DNA of 64,000 bases from Clitoria ternatea (Eukaryota > Streptophyta > Magnoliopsida > Fabales > Fabaceae), in NCBI GenBank assembly GCA_037962975.1, contig CM075673.1, positions 118,873,001-118,937,000 of the forward strand. The letters are read 5' to 3'. Under the pieces are notes generated by a model. It did not search any database and was not told the DNA's origin. It saw nothing but the letters and a program-made list of their open reading frames with translations. Position 1 is the stretch's first letter. Each line of letters starts with the position of its first letter. The position numbers and the translations under genes were made by a program. Of the stretch, positions 57,357 to 64,000 are shown piece by piece.

Positions 57357-57890
57357 TTTTCACTCAGAAACTCTTCTTCAATCACGTTTCAGTCGGAAAA
57401 GATCTTCACTTCACTGAAAAACTCATTTTTCACTCGGTATCATGGTTACTTCACTCAAAAAACTCTTCTCAGACTGATTCCACTCGGAATCATATTTTAT
57501 TTCACTCAGAAACTCATTTTTCACTCGGAATTATAGCTATTTCACTCAGAAAAATTCTCTCAGTTAGATTTCACTCAGAATTTAAGTTATTTCACTCAGA
57601 AAATCCTTTTCAGTATCTATTTCACTCAGAATCAAACCTTTTTACTCGAAAAATCATTTTTACTTGGATTCAAACTTATTTTTACTCGGAAAATCTGGTT
57701 TTCAACATTTTCACTCGGAATCATACCTTTTTCAGTCGGAAAACAGCTTCCCATTTCAATTTCACTCGGATTTTTAGTCAGTTCATTTAGAAAACTCTTC
57801 TCAGTATGATTCTACTCGGAATCATAATTATTTCACTCGGAATTACACTTGTTTTACTCGGAAAACCTAGTTTTTGACATTTTTCACTTG
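57357..57890 (+). repeat. Inverted motif array (TTCACTCGGAA) in solo LTR F
   Basis: About 20 copies of TTTCACTCGGAA or TTTCACTCAGAAA in the opposite orientation to the array at 54771-56200. A transcript crossing both would contain many complementary words. Confidence 0.8.
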
Positions 57891-59179
57891 GATTTTCATT
57901 TACCAAACTCTTCTTTACTCCTTTTTGAAATATTGGAAGGTTACAATTATCATTATTGTTCTTATTCCTATTATTATTATTATTATTGTTATTATTATGA
58001 TTCTTATTATTATTGTTATTCTTACTATTATTAACTAGTATTATTATTATTATTGATATTAATATTGTTTTAATTATGAGTAATTAAATAAGGAATATAT
58101 TATTTTACCCTTTACAAAGTATAAATTTCAACTAGGAAATAACCGATATATTTTCTCCAATACGACAATAAAACGACTTGCAACGTCTAAACAATTGATG
58201 AGATTCAAGAGCTTATGAACTAGTATATGAGACTGGAAACACATAGATACCCAAGGATCAAATGATAAAAAGAAATGCATTTCGCATCATGAAAATATTT
58301 TTGAAGGAGAAAAATATCTAGAGCATACACTTGGTACAGTGGAGGACACTCACGTTCGATCTCCATGAAGAATCTTGGGAGCACAACTGGAACGGAAACC
58401 CAATGGCATCAGAGTCGCGCCTGATAGTCGGGTGAGACGATGCAATTCTAGTGTACTTTGACTAAATGACGGAGTGTAACTATGATCGTAGGGATCCAAG
58501 TCCTAAAAATATATAAATCAATGATGAGAACCAATGAGTTCATTTGTACCTTATGAAAATGGGAGCTTGGGCGGACCCTGATCGCTCTAGAATGGAATGG
58601 AGAAATTCCAAAGAATGAGATGAAGATGAATTGATTTATTGGGCCCTCATGCATCATGAGAATTAATCAAGATAAACCATAAATAATCAAACTCATGCAT
58701 TCCATGATAACATCCTTGATCGTTATATGTGTAATTATGTTAATTGTATGATTTATGTGACATTATCTGTTAACTGGATTATGTCCGCACCGGGTGACCT
58801 TCAGGGTCTTGGGTTATACTCACCCTTACTGTTGAATATTTTCAGAGGAATTAGGAAATCAAGAACCAGAATACAAAGAACAGCAATACGCTGAACCGAC
58901 TGAGAATGCCCATTAAAAATAGAATATATGTAGTTAAATATTTATGGATGACTGTATTAATATTAAGGGTGCCTGCGTGCCCCATTCTGTTATGAGTACA
59001 ATTACTTACAGTTTGTGAATGACTATGTGAATTACATACTATTTGCTTCCACTGATCTGCCATCATTTTTATTTAAGAAAAAAAAATATTCCTTTTTTCT
59101 GAAAACTTGTGACCTCTCAGTTAAATAGGATGATCCTACAGAAGGGTCTGTCCTATCTAACCGAGGGTGTTACACCCTT

Positions 59180-60021
59180 GAGTCACAACGGAGTGTTATG
59201 AACCCAAGGCCGCCCTTCTTGTTGGCACGGCGGACCACCTGGCAGTAATAAAATAATTTGGCCACTGTGGCGGAGAAGTTGAAATGCTCTCCCAGAATTT
59301 CGAGAGCGCGAACCAGGCCCCAGCCGTTGGGATGCAGTTGGGTTGGAGTGCAGTCAAGGAAGTGCAGGACGGCCATTTGAAATTCCGTCATAGGGAAACG
59401 GACTCCCAATTTTTGAAACACGAAGTCGTACATGTAGACCGACCTCTCGTTTGGGAGGATGTGACAAACTCTTTCAGATGGACGGGGTGCAAGAACAACA
59501 TAGCGTCCTTTATACTTCTTATCTGAGTAAATCTTGCAGCGGAGAGAGACTGTGCTTTCCTCTTCACTTGCATGATGCGTGGGGATTTCCAAAAATTCCT
59601 CCTCAACCCAGCAATACGGCCTCTCCCTGTTCAGTTTTTCCCAATTCAGCCGGTGTGCCACGACGTTGACACACCCTTCAGTAGTACGAAGAATCATCGT
59701 TTTACCAGACCCCGGGATCTCCATGGTCTTTGATGCACGATGGAACGCGTATGTGCTGTGGTAGAAAGCAACATCGTCAGAGAGATAACCTTCGTTACTT
59801 GACCCTTCATCAGAGCCGCTGGTAGCCCTCGAGTCAAGGGGAACCTCAGAGCGGCGTTGAGCAGAAGACGCTCGTGAGGAAGAAGTTTCAACTCTCTCTG
59901 AGCGACGAAGCCCAGCCACAGGAAGATTCACTGGAATCCTTCCACCACGGTGGCTAGAGGGGGCGCGAGAGCTCAAACTCCCCCTGTTTGAGGTACCAGC
60001 GTTGCCTGTTCTAGGGCGCAT
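59180..60021 (-). pseudogene. Element E antisense gene, N-terminal part (Transposase_28-like)
   Basis: The minus-strand ATG at 60021 starts a Ser/Arg-rich leader (SNRGSLSSRAPSSHRGGRIP) followed by a domain with RPYCWVEEEFLEIP, KYKGRYVVLAPRPSERVCHI, FVFQKLGVRFPMTEFQMAVL, LDCTPTQLHPNGWGLVRALE and KLFYYCQVVRRANKKGGLGF. The block order matches the 'putative gypsy type transposon' family (Transposase_28) seen antisense in Tat elements. It is open for 280 codons and stops only at the F insertion. Function in the element's life cycle is unknown. Confidence 0.75.
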
Positions 60022-60190
60022 GGTTGAAGTAGAATGAATGAAATTATAGGGAGGTAAAGGAAAGGGAGGTTACCTAAAAGAGAGAAGAACTTTGTGAAGG
60101 TTGAAAGGCAGCAAAGAAATCTCTAGAAATTTGAGCAGAGGTTCACTAAGCTTGTAGACAGAGATGAATTCCAAAACTCGTTAAGTGTCT

Positions 60191-60199
60191 CTTTTATAG
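60191..60199 (-). promoter_or_regulatory. TATA box of the element E antisense gene
   Basis: Minus strand CTATAAAAG lies about 170 bp upstream of the antisense ATG (60021), inside the element and outside its LTR. It suggests that the antisense gene has its own promoter. Position-based inference. Confidence 0.55.
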
Positions 60200-60702
60200 G
60201 TAACGAAGAAGCACAATGCTCTGCTGAAAGTCACGACGTTTACCTCAAAATGCAACCTTTCGAATTCAAACGACTCAGTCGTTTCGTAACATTAAAGGGC
60301 GAAAATGGTAACGTTTCAGTAAATGTTTTTACGAAATGGGCTTGCATCAGTTGAAATCCAGGCCCAATAAGCCCAACCGACGGTCACATTCTTAGGCAGC
60401 AATGGCTCGTGCGTAAAAAGACGCATTTAATGTCCAATCATTTCAGACGCATTTAATGCGCCCCAACCACTCTTCGAATACCAAGGGTTCTGATTTCCAA
60501 AAACTCTTGGGATTTCCCTCATTATGATACGCTGTCTGAATCTGTTGTGTATAGCACAAGAAGAACGGTAGCTCCGTTGGCAGAACGGATATTAAAGAAT
60601 TTTCAGAAGGAATTTCCAGAACGTTCCACCGGCATCCAGACTTTTCAAAGGCTGTATAGCTCATATGAGCAACTTAACAGTCCCTCACACAAGCTAGGGG
60701 AC

Positions 60703-60715
60703 AAATGATCCGGTC
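60703..60715 (+). other. Element E polypurine tract
   Basis: CTAGGGGACAAA directly precedes the 3' LTR. The preceding 0.5 kb (60200-60700) is antisense promoter and spacer with no gene seen. Confidence 0.75.
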
Positions 60716-61505
60716 TGGATACCGGTCCCCAAAGTTATGACGTCAGAATGACCTCATAAGAGGGAAACCAGTGTCACAGTTCAGACAGTGCCACACCGGA
60801 TATCCGATATCCCTTCATCCGCTCTTATCTCATCAGACGCTCTATTCATTCACTCTACAACAAATACTTCACTCGTTCTCACTGCACGTCTATATAACCG
60901 TTTGCCTCAAGATTACTGTGAGATAAGAGTTCCTTATAACTTATCAGCGAAGATACCCTGCATAGCGGAATGTGTCAACGTCAATTACCTCAGAGAGTAA
61001 GTACATGTGTCAGCGAAATATGCGGAAAGGTGATTATCCTCCATCCTTATCACAGGATCGTACTCTGATAATTGACCTACCCCCCTGACACATTCTGAGT
61101 ACTGAGCCACTTTGATTAACACACTTCACACGCTATCAGAACCAACGGGCCCACTTGCACCAAACGATTCATTTCCTACGTTCAACTATAAATAGCGCAA
61201 TCTAACACACATGCAAGGTTACGTTGTCCTAACTCACTCTTTTACTATTGCATTGCTTGAGTATTCACAGAGTTCATACACTCTTCTAACTTGAGCGTCG
61301 AAGAATCTTCGCAGGTGGCACCGCCTTTCGCCCTCTCTCAACGCGAAACGTTGGTGTGAAGGATCTCCAGGACAACAAGGCCGGTTTCTCTCACTGAGAG
61401 ATCGGATTATAACACCGGATACCCACTGTACCGGTGTGTAAACCCTAAAACACCTAAACTGGCTGGTCCCACACCGGATCCTACACCCCGGTCCAGACCA
61501 GTTCA
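60716..61505 (+). repeat. Element E 3' LTR
   Basis: 790 bp, followed by TSD CCTTC. TATAAATAG at 61187-61195. The LTR ends form an unusually long inverted pair: TGATCCGGTCTGGA at the start and, reversed, TGAACTGGTCTGGA at the end (12 of 14 identical). Confidence 0.95.
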
Positions 61506-62383
61506 CCTTCTCATATAACTTGTTTGTTTACTACAAAAAGAAAATATTAAGAAAAAGCAATTAGTAAGAAAAATGGCCCATGCTTATTATTTGACTTATT
61601 TAATAATTTTCTTTAACAACACTTCTAGAAAACTAATAATTAATATTTGCGGGGTACAGACGAAGGTATTGCGCACATCCATTCGGTTATAGGACGTATA
61701 AGAATAATTTGTTTTTGTTTTTGATTTTTATTTTTTTAATAGCAACCAATAGTACTCTTCAAACCCTATTTAAGAATAATTTTTTAATGAAAATCTTACT
61801 GATATATGCGATGATCAATTTCAATCCGATAAAACTTGATGTTTCGAATTCTTTTATATAGTTTGTCCCAATGGAATGAACAGAGTACTAGATTTTTTTA
61901 TCTTGAGCAGAACAATTTCTTTTGGGGTAACTTAGCAGAACATTTATTCTTAGGGGAAGTTTACCGTGAGAAAGTGGCATGACTATGAATAGTGATGGCA
62001 TCAGAAGTTAGGACGAAGCACAGGTCCACCACACAACCAAAAAAATCATTCAATTCAATTCAAAGAGAATAAATGCAGGCACCGACTATAGAATGAATGA
62101 ATTAATGAAAGGCATTAAAATAAGTCAAATTACATTCACTCATTCATTCTCATCTCAACTGAACATTTCAAAAAATAAAATATAATCATTCTAAAACATA
62201 TCGGAGGGCAGCACAAACACAGCGTTACTCAGAAAAACTCCTTGTTCATGAAACACAAGCAGCAGGAACCAGACACTTGGAGATGAAACCCAGCATTTTT
62301 TTCTACACAAGCCAAAATAAAAAATTAGTAAAAATTGTGTTAATTAATTGGAAGACACAAAATGACAGATTAGTAAAAGAAAA
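61506..62383. other. Intergenic region next to the RIN4-like gene
   Basis: Original host DNA on the right of element E; it would join 32672 without the insertion. AT-rich. The right part (62100-62383) is probably the 3' untranslated region of the minus-strand gene. No other gene seen. Confidence 0.5.
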
Positions 62384-63270
62384 TTATGAACGAACCCTCT
62401 TAGTTGTGCGAAGTAACTCTGGAGGGATCTTATAGAGATCTTCATCAACAGGTTTGGGAACTGGCTTCCTCCTATTCCTTGCCTGTTCCGTCACGTCGCA
62501 CACTTTCACTTGTTTTCTCATATTCATGTTCACACCATCCTTAATATCCTTATCCTTAACCATAACATGCGGGCACCTCCTTTCCCTGTTCCTTGTCCCC
62601 TGCACCCACATTTTACTTTATTTATATTACCATTACCAATACAAACGGAAACGTAGGCAAAACACACACCCATCACCCATGTGCTTTCATATTTCACGTC
62701 CCCTCTCAACCACCATCCCATTATTAACCGCACGCGCATTTATGTACCATCAAATTAAAATAAATTTAGTTTCTCTACCTAATTACAATTCTTTTTTTCT
62801 ATAGATTTCACCGTCAAATTCGAGTTGTTCACTAACCGAACTAATATTCATAAACAACTTGTAAGAAGATCATGATTTAAGTTTTTTCATTGATGTTTAA
62901 TACTTGGGTTGAAAGTTAAAACTTTTGGTGGTTGCTTGCTCTCAACATCAAAAGAAAATAATGAGAAGGAATGAAGAAAGAAACCTTTTTGAGATTGGAA
63001 TTGCGAAGAGGAAGAGCGTAAAGGTCACGATCTGCAGGAAGGCTTTCACCGGAAGAGGAACTGTAACGAACCAAACCAGCTTGTCTGGCACTCTCAAAGT
63101 ACTGAGTGATTGGCAACTCGTTTGCGTAATCCCAGTTCCCAAACGCTGGTATCTGTCCACTTCTCTTGCAATAATATTCCTAGTAGACAGTAGCATAACA
63201 ACACAATTGATTAATCATTCAAACACATGCTATGAAGAAGAAGAGAGAAGGGAAGAAGACCTACATCCAT
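62384..63270 (-). CDS. RIN4/NOI-family small protein, three exons
   Basis: Minus-strand gene with proposed exons 63265-63270, 62985-63152 and 62384-62599, all phase 0, giving about 129 residues. The first exon would encode only Met-Asp before a GTAGGT donor. Exon 2 gives IPAFGNWDYANELPITQYFE then SARQAGLVRYSSSSGE: the NOI core PxFGxW(D/E)...Y/F..AR known from RIN4, the defence regulator cleaved by bacterial AvrRpt2. Exon 3 ends with PVPKPVDEDLYKIPPELLRT, a tail I recall from short plant RIN4-like proteins. No C-terminal Cys cluster for lipid anchoring is present. Acceptors GTGCAG (exon 3) and GGACAG (exon 2) fit; the exon 2 acceptor has a weak pyrimidine tract. Confidence 0.72.
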
Positions 63271-63690
63271 TTTGGATTTGTTGTGTCCTACAAAGAGAAG
63301 GATAGGGTGTGGGGAGAGAGCAAAAGAGTTAAAAGAGACAGGATCCGTTTGGAGGGGTTCCCAATAAAACCTCAGACTGAAGAGTAAATTCCTTGCTCAG
63401 GGGAAAAAAGTGTCTGAAAAGTTGAAAAGCAAAGGAGAGAAGAGGAGAGGAGGGTGAGACTCAGACATTAATTGAAGGGATTGGAGGGTGGGTTTGTTTT
63501 TGTTTGTAGTAAGAATTGCAAATGGAAAGGAAAGGAAGATTTGAGGGAATTTAGTGTTGCTGTTGCGGACAATAAGTAGGTGGGGGTTACTGTTTGGAAG
63601 TATGACCAATATCTGAAAAAGCAATGCCAATGGCTGCTCTGCTCCTAAACTGTCACTGTTGACCCCTCTTCTGCACTGCATCTCTTTCCC
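63271..63690 (-). promoter_or_regulatory. Upstream region of the RIN4-like gene
   Basis: Leader and probable promoter of the minus-strand gene, purine-rich on the plus strand near 63400-63550. No conserved element was identified with confidence. The small ORFs here have no family resemblance. Confidence 0.35.
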
Positions 63691-63694
63691 CCCT

Positions 63695-63726
63695 TATAAA
63701 CCCATCTCTCTCTCTCTCTCTCTCTC
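63695..63726 (+). promoter_or_regulatory. TATA box followed by CT repeat, plus strand
   Basis: TATAAA (63695-63700) is followed closely by a (TC)n run at 63705-63726, the usual plant layout of core promoter and CT-rich 5' leader. It points to a plus-strand gene starting beyond the window. The 270 bases after it hold no ATG-led ORF worth calling. Confidence 0.4.
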
Positions 63727-64000
63727 CAAACAAAGTAACCAAACTTTTTCTACCTTTTTCTTTAATTCTTCTATTTCCGGATCCTGATCTCCTCCTTTTG
63801 TTTTATTTAGCACTTGTTTACTCTTCAAATTCCTTTCTATAACTTTTAACATCTTGTTACTTCCTTTCACAACTCTTCCAAAAATTTAATAATGTTAAAT
63901 GAATATATTAATTATTATCGTTACACTTTTAAACGTATCCTTCATTTCAATGAATTGAAAATTAAGAAATAGTTTAAAGTAAAGTCTTATAAATGTGTGG

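Larger units (their letters stand above)
54600..59174 (+). mobile_element. Solo LTR F (element A relative) inside element E antisense gene
   Basis: Starts TGTAACATCCC and ends GGGTGTTACA; CCCTT at 54595-54599 and 59175-59179 is the TSD. No internal domain, so it is a solo LTR of 4575 bp. It has the CCGAGTGAA array of element A (54771-56200), a TCGCTTGAGCGA cluster as in element D (56219-56405), an AT-rich TATA-like stretch near 56490-56515, and then the same first motif inverted (57357-57890). Microsatellites (TA)n near 57030 and TTA-rich 57965-58050 follow. Confidence 0.94.
32673..61505 (+). mobile_element. Element E: Tat-lineage Ty3/gypsy retrotransposon carrying D and F
   Basis: LTRs start TGATCCGGTCTGG and end CCAGTTCA. 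CCTTC at 32668-32672 and 61506-61510 is the TSD. The 5' LTR is split by D. The internal part has gag, protease, RT, RNase H, a second archaeal-type RNase H and integrase, then tandem repeats and a long antisense gene, itself split by solo LTR F. The double RNase H and the antisense gene 3' of pol are marks of the Tat lineage. Without D and F it is about 11.9 kb. Nonsense codons and one frameshift make it inactive. Confidence 0.94.

Noticed and set aside
57849..58034. Tyr-rich ORF ending in solo LTR F
   Set aside because: Translation of a TTA-type microsatellite.
61234..61506. 90-codon minus-strand ORF at the right end of element E
   Set aside because: Lies inside the 3' LTR; no domain, and its counterpart in the 5' LTR is broken by D without sign of a gene.

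Overview
The window is nuclear DNA of a dicot plant, most likely a legume (inferred from AT-rich composition, gene style and retrotransposon types; the species cannot be fixed from this sequence). Nearly all of it is nested LTR retrotransposons lying between two host loci. At the left edge is a broken allene oxide cyclase (AOC) gene, cut in two by a retrotransposon. At the right edge (62.4-63.3 kb, minus strand) is a small intact-looking gene of the RIN4/NOI family. No rRNA or tRNA genes and no CRISPR arrays were seen.

Layout. 1-717 and 11158-11330 hold AOC exons. Element A (718-11157, +) is a chromodomain Ty3/gypsy element of Tekay/Del type with target-site duplication (TSD) TTTAT. Its 5' LTR has lost about 2.3 kb. 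11.8-14.3 kb holds a CACTA-like end, a truncated antisense LTR and a Sirevirus-like LTR fragment. G (14299-19228, -) is a solo LTR (TSD AAAGT) containing a second solo LTR, H (16440-17946, TSD CTCAT). C (about 20.15-32.0 kb, -) is an old, decayed gypsy element split in its gag by B (22632-31413, -, TSD ATCCA). B is an Athila-like element with gag and protease but no reverse transcriptase or integrase, plus an extra, apparently spliced ORF. E (32673-61505, +, TSD CCTTC) is a Tat-lineage element with a double RNase H and a long antisense gene near its 3' end. Its 5' LTR is split by D (33288-45637, -, TSD GGCAC, Tekay/Del with chromodomain). Its antisense gene is split by solo LTR F (54600-59174, TSD CCCTT).

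Relationships. Seven insertions have matching 5-bp TSDs, so the nesting order can be read directly: B after C, H after G, D and F after E. None of the polyproteins is intact. Most nonsense codons in D and E are explained by C-to-T or G-to-A changes, as expected for long methylated copies. The most unusual shared feature is that LTRs A, B, D, F, G and H each carry clusters of short, mostly palindromic, CpG-bearing motifs directly upstream of a TATA-like core. There are three motif types (CCGAGTGAA, TCGCTTGAGCGA, CTGACGCTACGCGTCAG), and two of them are shared between LTRs of different families.
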